Origin: Paludibacteraceae bacterium
Lineage (GTDB): Bacteria > Bacteroidota > Bacteroidia > Bacteroidales > Paludibacteraceae
Length of the DNA: 64,000 nt
Direction of reading: 5' to 3'
NCBI GenBank assembly: GCA_017550335.1
Contig: JAFZPM010000027.1
Span: 62,001-126,000 of the forward strand
Below, in pieces: positions 42,976 through 51,930 of this stretch. The translations under genes were made by a program, and so were the position numbers. The notes under the pieces were generated by a model. That model saw only the letters and a program-made list of their open reading frames with translations, did no database searches and had not been told where the DNA came from. The number at the start of each line of letters is the position of its first letter. Positions within the stretch are counted from its first letter, which is position 1.

Positions 42976-43461
42976 TTAATCACGCCTCACATCTTTTATG
43001 AATTTATAAATACGCTGAATCATATTTACTCGGCCAAACAAAGAACAGACAAAACAATATTTACCCAAATATATTATTATCGCAAAAAGAATAGTAGGGA
43101 ATTGTAAAATATAACGGTTAATAAAATCCCATTCGTCCATGTTCATTGCTGAATTCTTCCAACTCGGAGTACTCCAATGAAGAATTTCTAATTGACAAGC
43201 GACACCAAAGGGAAATAACAAAACCACAATCAACAGCTTGGTTATAATCGACAAAATATGCCTTAGTTTACTCTGAGTTTTACCTATAAAATGCAAAAGG
43301 GGAAGGAACAATCCTACCATGACAAATTGAATAAAAACGAAAAATCCAGTTAAAAACATTTCAATATCATTTCCTTTAACTGAAACTTGACATGAAATCA
43401 AAAAAAGCATCAAAGATTCCACACATGATTCTATAAACAAATTAATCGCAATTTTTATCAT
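42976..43461 (-). CDS. orphan membrane protein, unknown
   Basis: The 161-residue protein has four hydrophobic helices and a polar loop (HWSTPSWKNSAMNMDEW). It is AT-rich like the other orphan membrane gene nearby. A minus-strand TATATTTG box at 43541-43548 is a plausible promoter. No family was recognised; the gene may be part of the same acquired segment. Confidence 0.5.
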   Translation of the reverse strand: MIKIAINLFIESCVESLMLFLISCQVSVKGNDIEMFLTGFFVFIQFVMVGLFLPLLHFIGKTQSKLRHILSIITKLLIVVLLFPFGVACQLEILHWSTPSWKNSAMNMDEWDFINRYILQFPTILFAIIIYLGKYCFVCSLFGRVNMIQRIYKFIKDVRRD

Positions 43462-43540
43462 TTCATCTTCACTTTAAAAAGAATAACTTTGTTTTCTATC
43501 TCACTATTTTTCATGTCACTCTTCACCTTTGTTTGTCTCT

Positions 43541-43548
43541 CAAATATA
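43541..43548 (-). promoter_or_regulatory. -7 box (TATATTTG) for the orphan membrane gene
   Basis: A perfect TAnnTTTG match on the minus strand 80 bases upstream of the start at 43461. Confidence 0.35.
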
Positions 43549-43662
43549 TTAAAATAATACACATGCCCTTCCACCATAGCGTGATTTTTTGCGGATGCCC
43601 CATCTGCCCGTATTTTGATTGTTTTTTCCTGTCAACCTCCCTTTTTTGTCGCTTTGCCCCGA

Positions 43663-43730
43663 TAATTTTGTATTTTTCTAAAAATACCCCCTAATTTTTA
43701 GGGGTACAATCTAAAAATTATGTAATTTTG
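43663..43730 (+). promoter_or_regulatory. glnN promoter region: two -7 boxes and a dyad operator candidate
   Basis: TAATTTTG occurs twice, at 43663-43670 and 43723-43730. Between them CTAATTTTTAG (43691-43701) and CTAAAAATTA (43711-43720) form a 10-base dyad, and TACCCC/GGGGTA arms overlap its left half. The dyad covers where the -33 element of the downstream promoter would lie, which suits a nitrogen-responsive regulator site. Confidence 0.5.
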
Positions 43731-43796
43731 CGCAACATTCCTATGCTGACGAGGGGGTGTTTCGTGAATTTATAGTCTTATTAAAAAATATCTTGT

Positions 43797-45983
43797 ATGG
43801 CGATAATGAGATTCAACGCATTGAAGGAGTTGCAAAGCAGGCGACCATTGCCGGTGCATATACCATCGGACAAGCTGTCTGACTATTTCGCGATCAATGT
43901 GTTTACGAAGGAGAAGATGCGCGAGTATCTTTCCAAGGATGCATTTAATGCTTTTATTGCGGCGGTAGACCGTGGTGTGTTGTTCGACAGGAACGTGGCG
44001 GACCAGATCGCGACGGGTATGCGTAAGTGGGCGAGTGAACGTGGGGCTACCCATTACACGCACTGGTTCCAGCCCTTGACGGACGGTACGGCCGAGAAGC
44101 ATGACGGGTTCATCGATTTCGACGAGAACGGTGACATCATCGAACGCTTCTCCGGTAAGTTGTTGATCCAGCAGGAGCCTGACGCCTCTTCCTTCCCTAA
44201 CGGAGGTATCCGCAACACCTTCGAGGCGCGCGGCTATACGGCTTGGGATCTCTCTTCGCCTGCTTTCGTGGTGGGCTCCACGCTCTGTATCCCGACCATC
44301 TTCATCTCCTACACGGGTGAGGCGCTGGATTACAAGACGCCTTTGCTGAAGGCTATTTCTGCGGTCGATAAGGCTGCGGTGGCGGTCTGCCAATATTTCG
44401 ATAAGAATGTGACGAAGGTGAATACGAACTTGGGCTGGGAACAGGAGTATTTCTTGGTGGACTCGGCCCTTTACAATGCGCGTCCAGACTTGTGCATGAC
44501 GGGTAGAACCCTTATGGGACATGCCTCTGCCAAGGACCAGCAGTTGGACGACCACTATTTCGGTTCCATCCCGGAGCGTGTCACCTCCTTCATGCGCGAA
44601 GTGGAGGTGGAGGCGCACAAGCTGGGCATTCCTTTGAAAACCAGACATAACGAGGTGGCTCCTAACCAATTCGAGTTCGCCCCGATCTACGAGGAGGCGA
44701 ACCTGGCGAACGACCACAACCAGCTGATCATGGACGTGATGAAACGTATCGCCCGCAAGCACCATTTCCAGGTTTTGCTGCATGAGAAGCCTTTCGCAAG
44801 CGTGAATGGTTCCGGCAAGCACAATAACTGGTCTTTGACGACGGACACGGGCATCAACCTGCTCTCTCCTGCTAAGAACCCTAAGGGGAACATGTTGTTC
44901 CTCACCTTCCTTGTGAATGTGATGACGGCTGTCTACAAGCATCAGGACCTGCTGCGCGCCTCCATCATGAGCGCTGGCAACACCTACCGATTGGGCGCCA
45001 ACGAGGCACCTCCTGCCATCCTCTCCGTCTTCTTGGGACGTACGCTCTCCAAGATGTTGGACGACTTGGCCACCCAAGTGGGTGACAACAAGATGACGCC
45101 GGAGGAGAAGACCGCCCTGAAGTTGGGTATCGCGCGTATTCCGGACATCATGCTGGATACCACCGACCGTAACCGAACCTCTCCGTTCGCCTTCACGGGT
45201 AACCGTTTCGAGTTCCGCGCTGTCGGCTCGTCCGCTAACTGTGCGGCCTCCATCATCGCCTTGGATGCGACCGTCGCCCACCAACTGAACGAGTTCCGTG
45301 CGGAGGTGGATGACCTGATCAACGCAGGGAAGGGTAAGGACGAGGCGATCTTCCAAGTCCTGAAGAAACTGATCATAGAGTCCAAACCGGTGCGTTTCGA
45401 GGGAGACGGCTATTCCGAGGAGTGGAAGGCGGAGGCCAAGAAACGTGGACTCACCAACATCACCAGTGCCCCTGAGGCCATCAGCAAGTACTTGGACAAA
45501 TCTTCCCTTGACGTGCTGATCGGTGAGAATGTCTTCAATGAGGTGGAACTGAAGGGACGTGTCGAGGTGGAGTACGAGAAGTTCTCGAAGAAGGTGCAGA
45601 TCGAATCCCGCATCTTGGGCGACATCGCCATCAATCATATCGTGCCTACCGCGGTAGCTTACCAGAACCGTCTGATCGAAAACCTCTGCGGCTTGAAGCA
45701 ATTGTTCGATGCGAAGGAGTACGATGTTCTTTCGGAGGATAGGAAAGACCTGATACGTGAGATTTCCAGCCATGTCACCGCCATCAAGAAGCTGGTGAAG
45801 CGTATGACGGAGGAGCGTCATACCGCCAACACGGCGAAGAACGAGCATGAGACCGCGGTGGTGTACGACAGTGTGGTACGCCCGACGATGGAGGAGATCC
45901 GCTCCCACATCGATGACCTCGAATTGGTGATCGACGATGACTTCTGGCCGATGCCGAAGTACCGTGAACTGTTATTCTCTTGA
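43797..45983 (+). CDS. glnN: type III glutamine synthetase
   Basis: The 728-residue protein is the GSIII form typical of Bacteroidota and cyanobacteria, much longer than GSI. It shows the GSIII N-terminal block (LKELQSRRPLPVHIPSDKLSDYFA), THYTHWFQPLT near residue 84, the catalytic ETRHNEVAPNQFEFAP-like region at about 281-297 and the KPFASVNGSGKHNNWS loop near 330. It makes glutamine from glutamate, ammonia and ATP. It is monocistronic, with an elaborate promoter region and a strong terminator. The start corresponds to the usual family N-terminus. Confidence 0.97.
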   Translation: MAIMRFNALKELQSRRPLPVHIPSDKLSDYFAINVFTKEKMREYLSKDAFNAFIAAVDRGVLFDRNVADQIATGMRKWASERGATHYTHWFQPLTDGTAEKHDGFIDFDENGDIIERFSGKLLIQQEPDASSFPNGGIRNTFEARGYTAWDLSSPAFVVGSTLCIPTIFISYTGEALDYKTPLLKAISAVDKAAVAVCQYFDKNVTKVNTNLGWEQEYFLVDSALYNARPDLCMTGRTLMGHASAKDQQLDDHYFGSIPERVTSFMREVEVEAHKLGIPLKTRHNEVAPNQFEFAPIYEEANLANDHNQLIMDVMKRIARKHHFQVLLHEKPFASVNGSGKHNNWSLTTDTGINLLSPAKNPKGNMLFLTFLVNVMTAVYKHQDLLRASIMSAGNTYRLGANEAPPAILSVFLGRTLSKMLDDLATQVGDNKMTPEEKTALKLGIARIPDIMLDTTDRNRTSPFAFTGNRFEFRAVGSSANCAASIIALDATVAHQLNEFRAEVDDLINAGKGKDEAIFQVLKKLIIESKPVRFEGDGYSEEWKAEAKKRGLTNITSAPEAISKYLDKSSLDVLIGENVFNEVELKGRVEVEYEKFSKKVQIESRILGDIAINHIVPTAVAYQNRLIENLCGLKQLFDAKEYDVLSEDRKDLIREISSHVTAIKKLVKRMTEERHTANTAKNEHETAVVYDSVVRPTMEEIRSHIDDLELVIDDDFWPMPKYRELLFS

Positions 45984-46005
45984 TAGGTCCTTTGGGGTAA
46001 AATAG

Positions 46006-46046
46006 AAGACGGGGAAGCGGTCGTGATTGATCTCTTCCCCGTCTTT
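46006..46046. terminator. glnN terminator
   Basis: AAGACGGGGAAG (46006-46017) pairs perfectly with CTTCCCCGTCTT (46034-46045), followed by TCCTTTCC on the plus strand. It is 23 bases after the glnN stop. Confidence 0.85.
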
Positions 46047-46137
46047 CCTTTCCCGGGATGATACGATTGGCGTCGTCACCCCGAAGAGTTATCTTAAGGA
46101 GTCTGCTGGACTTTCGTTTTGTTAGCCTCCTGATGGG

Positions 46138-47097
46138 TTAGTCCCACCAGAAATACCAGAATTTGGAGCCCTTTAGTGTGCTGGCAAGATTCTGCACCGT
46201 TTCGCAACCTTGGGTGACGATGTCTGAGCAAAATCCGAACTGCTGGAGTGCGAGGGCCTTCGCCTCTTCTTCATCTTCCACAGGTTGTTTCACATGGAAT
46301 TGCAGAATGTCGCCGGACATGAAGCAAGGGACCGCTCCGAACTTTTCAAACCAATATTTCGCGATGCTTCGGTGTTCCAACGGCTCAGGGCTCTCAACGC
46401 CTCCGAATGGCAGGTAGCAGAATACATCGTAGACTGATTGCACAGGTACATCGACGAAGCATAGGATGTTGTCGCTTTTGTTTAATATGAGAGATTTTAA
46501 AGCTTCACATTCATCCGATTTCTTTCCCCATGCGATTATATCGTTGTCCCAATCCATATCACCCTCCGAAATGTAGATTTCCTTTATCTCCTCGAAACGG
46601 TTCTCGATTATGGACTCCGCATCCTCGAGAGGCGTGTTCAGCTTGCTTTGAATGAAGTCGTCCATGTCAGACAGATGGTTTTCGTATTCTTCCAGTAGGT
46701 TGTCTATTATGATATTGTCCAGTTCCACCATGACACGGACGAACCCCGGATTAGGTTGCTCTGTCATGCGCAGGTATAAGTTGGTCAGTTGAGCTTCTGT
46801 GATCTTGTCACAGTTGACTATTCGGACGATCTTACATCCAGTCTTTTCGATGATGTTGATGGCTTTCCCTGCCTCGTCGCTCACCTTGATCTCCGCATTC
46901 GCGAATGGATCGTCCATCGGCTTTTCAGATTCCTGTGCCTCCTTGGTGTTTTCTGGGGCCGTTTCCTGGCTCTTCTCTTTTCCATCCTCGGCGGTTTGCT
47001 TTAGCTTGGTCTGGAGATAAGCGGCGGCGATGGGTGCCAATACTGCGACTGATAATTTGATTACGTTTTTTATCGTTTTGCGGTTCAGTATGCTCAT
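46138..47097 (-). CDS. DUF4253 domain protein with N-terminal membrane helix
   Basis: The start at 47097 (MSILNRKTIKNVIKLSVAVL) is preferred; a frame from 47223 would overlap the upstream gene. The 319-residue protein has an N-terminal helix, an acidic linker, a middle region of unknown type, and a C-terminal DUF4253 domain. The domain is recognisable by YLPFGGVESPEP...IAKYWFEKFGAVP and the end FCSDIVTQG, then KFWYFWWD. DUF4253 has no known activity; it is common near toxin-immunity and polymorphic genes in other bacteria. It is last in a four-gene envelope operon. Confidence 0.75.
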   Translation of the reverse strand: MSILNRKTIKNVIKLSVAVLAPIAAAYLQTKLKQTAEDGKEKSQETAPENTKEAQESEKPMDDPFANAEIKVSDEAGKAINIIEKTGCKIVRIVNCDKITEAQLTNLYLRMTEQPNPGFVRVMVELDNIIIDNLLEEYENHLSDMDDFIQSKLNTPLEDAESIIENRFEEIKEIYISEGDMDWDNDIIAWGKKSDECEALKSLILNKSDNILCFVDVPVQSVYDVFCYLPFGGVESPEPLEHRSIAKYWFEKFGAVPCFMSGDILQFHVKQPVEDEEEAKALALQQFGFCSDIVTQGCETVQNLASTLKGSKFWYFWWD

Positions 47098-47128
47098 GTT
47101 GTTTCTTGATATATGATTTGACTTGTTA

Positions 47129-47773
47129 TTACTCCTCGCTCTCCTCGTCGACGGTGACGTAGCACTTGGCGGATATGTTTCCTGCGGAGGCGACGATGGC
47201 AGTCTCGCCCTCAGCCATGGCAATGATGGTGCCGTCCGATGAGACCGTGGCCACAGCGTTGTTTTCGGAGCTCCATGAAATGCTGAATCTCTCGCTCGAC
47301 TCCTCAGGGTAAATGGCTGCGTTGAGTTTCTTCTTGTCGCCCACCTTCATGTTCAATTCGTCCTTGTTCAGGCGTATTTCACTCACTTTGGCGAGGTCGT
47401 TGGTCTTGACGATGAAGCTATCCACCACATAAACGCTATTGCCTCTCCATGGCAGGGTGTGGAAGTACTCCTTGTAGTAGAGGTCCACGGTGCGGTCGCC
47501 CATTTCCATGAGCTTCATCGCCACGTTTTCGTCCTCGATGGAGAATATGAATTCGTTGGACTGGATGGTTCCGCCGTTGGCAGGTGCGCTTTTCAGTCCG
47601 TTTTGGATGATTTTACCCTCATAGGTTTTGAAGATATAACCCTTCTTCACCACGTAGTTCAGTTCACCGCTTTTAACGCCCTCGCCGAAAACGTAGTAGT
47701 AACGGAAGTAGACGAATGCGCCTAGTCCTAGAATCACACAGAGGATGGTGATGATGACGATTTTGATTTTCAT
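47129..47773 (-). CDS. membrane-anchored protein with Big_2 Ig-like domain
   Basis: The 214-residue protein has an N-terminal membrane helix (about 5-24). The Bacteroidota-specific segment FGEGVKSGELNYVVKKGYIFKTYEG follows at about residues 29-53; in databases this family is often labelled without firm function. The C-terminal part (about 130-205) is a bacterial Ig-like Big_2 domain: SEIRLNKDELNMKVGDKKKL, ISWSSENNAVATVSSDGTI, and ETAIVASAGN. It probably faces the periplasm. It sits 31 bases before the DUF4253 gene on the same strand. Confidence 0.75.
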   Translation of the reverse strand: MKIKIVIITILCVILGLGAFVYFRYYYVFGEGVKSGELNYVVKKGYIFKTYEGKIIQNGLKSAPANGGTIQSNEFIFSIEDENVAMKLMEMGDRTVDLYYKEYFHTLPWRGNSVYVVDSFIVKTNDLAKVSEIRLNKDELNMKVGDKKKLNAAIYPEESSERFSISWSSENNAVATVSSDGTIIAMAEGETAIVASAGNISAKCYVTVDEESEE

Positions 47774-47822
47774 TGTCTTCTGTAATTATTCAAAAGTTTC
47801 AGAGTGTTGTTAATGATGTTTT

Positions 47823-49232
47823 CTACAAGTTGAATCTATTGTTTTTCTTGTATCCGATGACGACGCCCATGCCTAGCGTGACTTTCGTGTCGCGCACATA
47901 GCAAGGCACTTTATGTCCGTCCATGGATGCGTATCTCAGCGGTATGTGGTCGATGGCGGCGTACAGGTTGATAGGGCCCGCGTTGCCGTTCAGACCGATG
48001 CCGATGTTGTTCCATCCGTTGAAGAGGGTGTACGTGAACGTTCCGGAGAAATGTTCGATGGGGCGGAAGTTGGCGGAGAGGACGAGCTCTTCCCTTGTCG
48101 CCTTGCGGAGGATGTATGTCTTGGAAAGAGCGCCGACGCTGAACTTATCGTCCATGAACGCATACTCGCCCGCCAGGAGGAGTTTGGCGGATAACCAAGT
48201 GGTGTAGTTCTCCGGGTGCTCGTTTTTCTTCAACATGCGTTTGAAACGCCTTTTGTAGGGGCCCCACCATCCTTCTGCGGCGTTATCTTCGCTCACCTCG
48301 TATTCGATTCCTTTGTAGCTGAAGTATTCGCGTGGATTGAGTTCCTGCACATTCCCTGTCCAAGCGAGGAATCCGAGGTCCAGTATGCTGGCGGATATTT
48401 TCACCTCGGGGGTGACTTGGTAGTTGACGCCCGCATCGATGGCGAATCCGTGACCTTGCGCTTTGGTGATTTTCCCTCCGTTTGATTTGAGTCCGCTGAC
48501 CCTGTCCGTCTCGGTGGTTGTGATTTCCATGGTTGGCGTGGTGATGCGCAGGTTGCCACTGCCTGATACTTGCCACTCATCTTCGCTCGCGCTCATGTGC
48601 AGGTTTCTGAGGTTGGAGCTCACGTTCGCATGTCCGATCAGGAACTTCGCTTTGGCGCCCCATGCCAGGTTTTCGTCGAGTTTCGAGGAGAAGCCTCCTG
48701 CTATCTCGGTGTAGAGGGAGCCTGACACGGCCATCTTGTCGACGCACAGATCGAACGTCTCACCGTTCTCCATGCCGACGAAGAAGAATTCGAAGAACTC
48801 CTTGGGTATGGATATGGCGGATTCCATCTTGTTGCTGACGGTTAGGGTGACGAACATCTTGTCGTTGATGCGGTATCCGGCGTCGAACAGGTCTATCCTG
48901 TAGGAGGCGTGCAGCTGCTCACGTCCGTGGATGGCGTCCAGGAACTCGTCTGCGGCCATGACGTTCTTGTCGCAGAAGAGCAGTGTCTTTTGTTCTCCGT
49001 CTATCTTCTTGCTTTTGAAGATGTCCGTCAGTGTGATGTCTGTGTTACCGCCTCCAACGGCCACGGTGGAGACTAAAGGCACTCCCACATATAGCTTCCC
49101 TTTCGGTTGGAAGGAAGGGTTCAGGTGGTGTTGACGGTAGTTCTGCTTGTCGAAGTAGAGCGTGTTGGAGATTTGTGCAGACAATGTGCAGCAAATCATA
49201 CCGAATAGTAGAAGGGTTAATGTCTTTTTCAT
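47823..49232 (-). CDS. DUF5723 outer-membrane beta-barrel protein
   Basis: The start at 49232 (MKKTLTLLLFGMICCTLSAQ) gives a standard signal peptide and is preferred over 49241. The mature protein begins ISNTLYFDKQNYRQHHLNPSFQPKGKLYVGVPL, the DUF5723 opening. A barrel of alternating strands follows and ends in KVTLGMGVVIGYKKNNRF. Such proteins resemble PorP/SprF-like or PorV-type small outer-membrane barrels. The upstream lipoprotein gene ends 13 bases before the chosen start, so they are co-transcribed. Confidence 0.8.
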   Translation of the reverse strand: MKKTLTLLLFGMICCTLSAQISNTLYFDKQNYRQHHLNPSFQPKGKLYVGVPLVSTVAVGGGNTDITLTDIFKSKKIDGEQKTLLFCDKNVMAADEFLDAIHGREQLHASYRIDLFDAGYRINDKMFVTLTVSNKMESAISIPKEFFEFFFVGMENGETFDLCVDKMAVSGSLYTEIAGGFSSKLDENLAWGAKAKFLIGHANVSSNLRNLHMSASEDEWQVSGSGNLRITTPTMEITTTETDRVSGLKSNGGKITKAQGHGFAIDAGVNYQVTPEVKISASILDLGFLAWTGNVQELNPREYFSYKGIEYEVSEDNAAEGWWGPYKRRFKRMLKKNEHPENYTTWLSAKLLLAGEYAFMDDKFSVGALSKTYILRKATREELVLSANFRPIEHFSGTFTYTLFNGWNNIGIGLNGNAGPINLYAAIDHIPLRYASMDGHKVPCYVRDTKVTLGMGVVIGYKKNNRFNL

Positions 49233-49245
49233 TGCGCACATTGTT

Positions 49246-49989
49246 TTAAAAATCGTATTCGTTAACTAAGATTCCTCCCTTGAAGAAGCAAGCGAGTTTC
49301 ATCTTCATGGTGTTTTTGTCCGTTAGGATGGATTGCTCGTAATCGTCCATCGAGAATCTGTATTCCACGTTGATTTGGTCCACCAATCGCAGTGGTTCCA
49401 TGAAGGATTTGTCGTAGGATATCTGGTGTTTCGTGACCTTGTTGTCTGAGACCGTATGGCTTGCCTCGTCGATGGATGCGGGTCCTGCAGTGAAGGTCTG
49501 CTCCTTGCGCAGTTCAGGTATTTCTTCCAATGTGTTGTTGATGGTGTCCTTGTGGAAGAAACTGACTTTGTAGTATATGCTCAGTGGCATGCCGTTCTCC
49601 ACTTCGATCTTCAGGATGCATTGATCCAACTTGTCTATCGGATGACCTTCTCCCACCTTGTTGTCGAAGTGCAGTCCCGGGAAAGAATCCTTCTCTTCGA
49701 TGTATGAACCTCTCTTGATCACGACGGGGAGTTTGACGTGTTTTCTTACCTCGTCGGTGATCTGGAATGTGGTGTCTGGTGTGATGATGACCCCTTGGCT
49801 GTTGTCATGCTTGACGACATCCTTGATGGTGGCGGTCACTTGCGCGACGGGAACGTCCAGGGCGGTCTGCATGTAGAGGCTGTCTGTGTCCAGCTTGTCC
49901 AAGTCCAAGTCTTCGACTGTGCAGGAAGGTTGTCCACAGAATGCGGCGAGGATTCCTAATGCGACGGGTAAAAGTTTGATTTTTCTCAT
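49246..49989 (-). CDS. putative lipoprotein, partner of the DUF5723 barrel
   Basis: The 247-residue protein has an N-terminal signal sequence (MRKIKLLPVALGILAAFCGQ), with Cys residues at FCGQ and QPSCT; one of these is probably the lipidation site. The rest is a beta-rich extracytoplasmic domain with TATIKDVVKHDN, ILKIEVENGMPLSIYYKVSFF and a C-terminal RFSMDDYEQSIL. No family was identified. It is the first gene of the operon with the DUF5723 barrel, so it may be its surface or periplasmic partner. Confidence 0.65.
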   Translation of the reverse strand: MRKIKLLPVALGILAAFCGQPSCTVEDLDLDKLDTDSLYMQTALDVPVAQVTATIKDVVKHDNSQGVIITPDTTFQITDEVRKHVKLPVVIKRGSYIEEKDSFPGLHFDNKVGEGHPIDKLDQCILKIEVENGMPLSIYYKVSFFHKDTINNTLEEIPELRKEQTFTAGPASIDEASHTVSDNKVTKHQISYDKSFMEPLRLVDQINVEYRFSMDDYEQSILTDKNTMKMKLACFFKGGILVNEYDF

Positions 49990-50011
49990 ATCTGCGCTTT
50001 TTTTATTTTAA

Positions 50012-50019
50012 CAAAGGTA
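50012..50019 (-). promoter_or_regulatory. -7 box (TACCTTTG) of the DUF5723 operon
   Basis: A perfect minus-strand TAnnTTTG match 23 bases before the lipoprotein start. Confidence 0.45.
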
Positions 50020-50098
50020 ATTATTTTTCCGGATAAATAACCTATTCGGACATCCTATTTTATGTGCGCAAAAATTCTTTTCGTCTGTAAAGTTTTTG

Positions 50099-50106
50099 TA
50101 TTTTTG
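50099..50106 (+). promoter_or_regulatory. -7 box (TATTTTTG) for the DUF3127 gene
   Basis: A perfect TAnnTTTG match 56 bases before the start codon. Confidence 0.45.
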
Positions 50107-50162
50107 TGAAAAATAATTTTCGGGGGAGGATGTTCCCCTTTTCATTTTAATGAGATATAAAA

Positions 50163-50564
50163 ATGGATTTTACTGGTAGAATTATTGCTGTTTTGCCTAA
50201 GAGAACGGGAGAGGGCAGGAATGGTACTTGGATGAGCCAAGAGTATGTGATGGAGCATGATACGTCGAACGCCCAATATCCTCGTCGCATGTGTTTCAAT
50301 GTTTGGGGCGAGCAGAAGATTAATGATTTTAATATTCAGGAGGGGCAATTCTACACGGTCAGTGTGGACATTGATTGCCGCGAGTGGCAAGGCCGTTGGT
50401 TCAATGATATCCGTGCTTGGAGGGTTACTCCTGCCGGTTCCCAGGCTTCGCAGCCAGTTCCTCCGGCTCAACCAGCCATGCCGGGCGGTATGCCGAATGT
50501 GCCTACGTTCGACGCTTCTTCTAATGCGTCTCAGGAGAACGAGGCGGATCAGCTTCCTTTCTAA
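50163..50564 (+). CDS. DUF3127 protein with SSB-like acidic C-terminal tip
   Basis: The 133-residue protein has an N-terminal OB-fold-like domain (about 1-90): DFTGRIIAVLPKRTGEGRNG, the REWQGRWFNDIRAWRV strand and a conserved WxxGxxxxD pattern typical of DUF3127. A Gly/Pro/Gln-rich flexible linker leads to the end ENEADQLPF. That ending closely resembles the acidic tip of single-stranded DNA-binding protein (D-D-L/I-P-F), which recruits DNA repair partners. Whole layout (OB fold, disordered linker, acidic tip) parallels SSB. Nucleic-acid binding is an inference. Confidence 0.85.
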   Translation: MDFTGRIIAVLPKRTGEGRNGTWMSQEYVMEHDTSNAQYPRRMCFNVWGEQKINDFNIQEGQFYTVSVDIDCREWQGRWFNDIRAWRVTPAGSQASQPVPPAQPAMPGGMPNVPTFDASSNASQENEADQLPF

Positions 50565-50657
50565 CGTATAGCGGGGGAACGTCTCTTCCGAGGACTAGGG
50601 TGGTGTTTCATCCGTTCTGTGGTGGATGACAGGTTTCCTTCTGGTTTTTGAAAAAGC

Positions 50658-50695
50658 AGAGGGATGTCACTGTGGAGTGGCATCCCTCTATTTTT
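50658..50695. terminator. bidirectional terminator
   Basis: AGAGGGATG and CATCCCTCT form a 9-base stem extended through a G-U pair by CACT/AGTG. ATTTTTTG follows on the plus strand and GCTTTTTC on the minus strand. It separates the convergent DUF3127 and GH5 genes. Confidence 0.85.
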
Positions 50696-50719
50696 TGTGG
50701 CAATCACTGCCTTGTCCGT

Positions 50720-51856
50720 TTACTTTCCGATGATGATGGCGGGCAGTTCGTTGGCTGAACCATCCTCGTTCACGATAGGGAAATCTCCCTTGTAGCACCA
50801 GTGGCAGTTGGCGATGTTGTATGTGTGGAAGATGTCGCAGATGTCCCTGTACCAACGCAGACGAACCTCTTTGTCCACATAGAATGGGTATACGCCGAAC
50901 TCTCCGCAGTAGAGTTGCAGTCCGAGCGAATCAGCCTTGTCGATGGCAAGCTTCATTTGTTCGTACATGATCTCTTTGTTGTATTCTCCGTTCATTGAGG
51001 CGATCTTGTCCTTCTGCTCCTGCGTGAGGGAATCCAAAGCGAGGGAGTCCGTCACTTGGATGCCTGGGTAGTTGACCTTTCCCGCATAGAAAGCGTAGTC
51101 GGTCCAAGGAGCTTGATGGTGTGTTACCAAGCTAGGCTCGTAGAAGTGATAACTCAACATGATGTACTTGTCGTTTTCAGGCACGCGGAGCGAGTCGAAC
51201 GTGGAAGGAATCTGCCAGCGGTTCGAACCGAAGATGATGGTTCTCTCCTTTTCGGTCTCACGGATGCCCTTCACCATTTTCTCCACCAATAGGTTCCAAT
51301 CCTCGCAAGTCGGTGCGACAGGCTCGTTCATCAACTCGTAGGCCAGACGGTCGTTAGGGTATTGAGCCAGGTCTTTCTGCAGGTCTTTCCAGATGTTGAC
51401 GATCTTCTCCTGCTCCTTAGGGTCTTGGAAGAGCGTATTTGGATGCCCGTTCTCGTTGTTGAAGTGGTGGGAACGCACGATGTGGAGGTCCACGACGATA
51501 TTCATGCTATCCTCTAACGCCCAACCGATGGCGTTGTGCATCAAGGCGAATGTGCTTGAATCCCTGTTCATCTCCTCGTCATAGAGCTGTTCCTCGTCTA
51601 CTGCTAGACGTACGAAATCGAAGCCCATGGCTGCGATGGAGTCGAAGTCCTTCTTCGTGATTTTGTTGGCCCTCACTTCCCCTCTGTCGCCGGACTGGGA
51701 TAGCCAGTGACTGATGTTCACACCGTTGTGCAGATTAAGTGTCGCATACTGACATTTTGGCTCCTCACTCGGTTCCTGTGCCTTTTGCTCTGCTGGCTTG
51801 TTGCAGGATAGCAATGCGAGTGCTAGCGATGCAATGCTGATGATACGTGTTTTCAT
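50720..51856 (-). CDS. GH5-family glycoside hydrolase lipoprotein
   Basis: The 378-residue protein has a lipoprotein signal (ASLALALLSC, Cys near residue 18). A TIM-barrel of clan GH-A follows: LHNGVNISHWLS at the start, FDFVRLAVDEEQL, VVDLHIV, the acid/base motif YELMNEP near residue 167 and the nucleophile strand LYCGEFGVYP near residue 313. Family GH5 enzymes cleave beta-glucans or mannans; exact specificity cannot be read. As a surface or periplasmic lipoprotein it may trim oligosaccharides. It is a single gene, not part of a SusCD locus here. Confidence 0.9.
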   Translation of the reverse strand: MKTRIISIASLALALLSCNKPAEQKAQEPSEEPKCQYATLNLHNGVNISHWLSQSGDRGEVRANKITKKDFDSIAAMGFDFVRLAVDEEQLYDEEMNRDSSTFALMHNAIGWALEDSMNIVVDLHIVRSHHFNNENGHPNTLFQDPKEQEKIVNIWKDLQKDLAQYPNDRLAYELMNEPVAPTCEDWNLLVEKMVKGIRETEKERTIIFGSNRWQIPSTFDSLRVPENDKYIMLSYHFYEPSLVTHHQAPWTDYAFYAGKVNYPGIQVTDSLALDSLTQEQKDKIASMNGEYNKEIMYEQMKLAIDKADSLGLQLYCGEFGVYPFYVDKEVRLRWYRDICDIFHTYNIANCHWCYKGDFPIVNEDGSANELPAIIIGK

Positions 51857-51930
51857 AAGATCGTATATCGTTTATTTGTAATATTTTATGGGTTTATGAT
51901 AATCTGGTCAGAAATTATCCCTGTTAATGT

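Noticed and set aside
43770..45908. 712-codon open frame on the strand opposite glnN
   Set aside because: It mirrors the codon pattern of the intact glnN gene, is rich in His/Arg/Leu typical of antisense shadows, and has no domain motif. The sense gene is certain.
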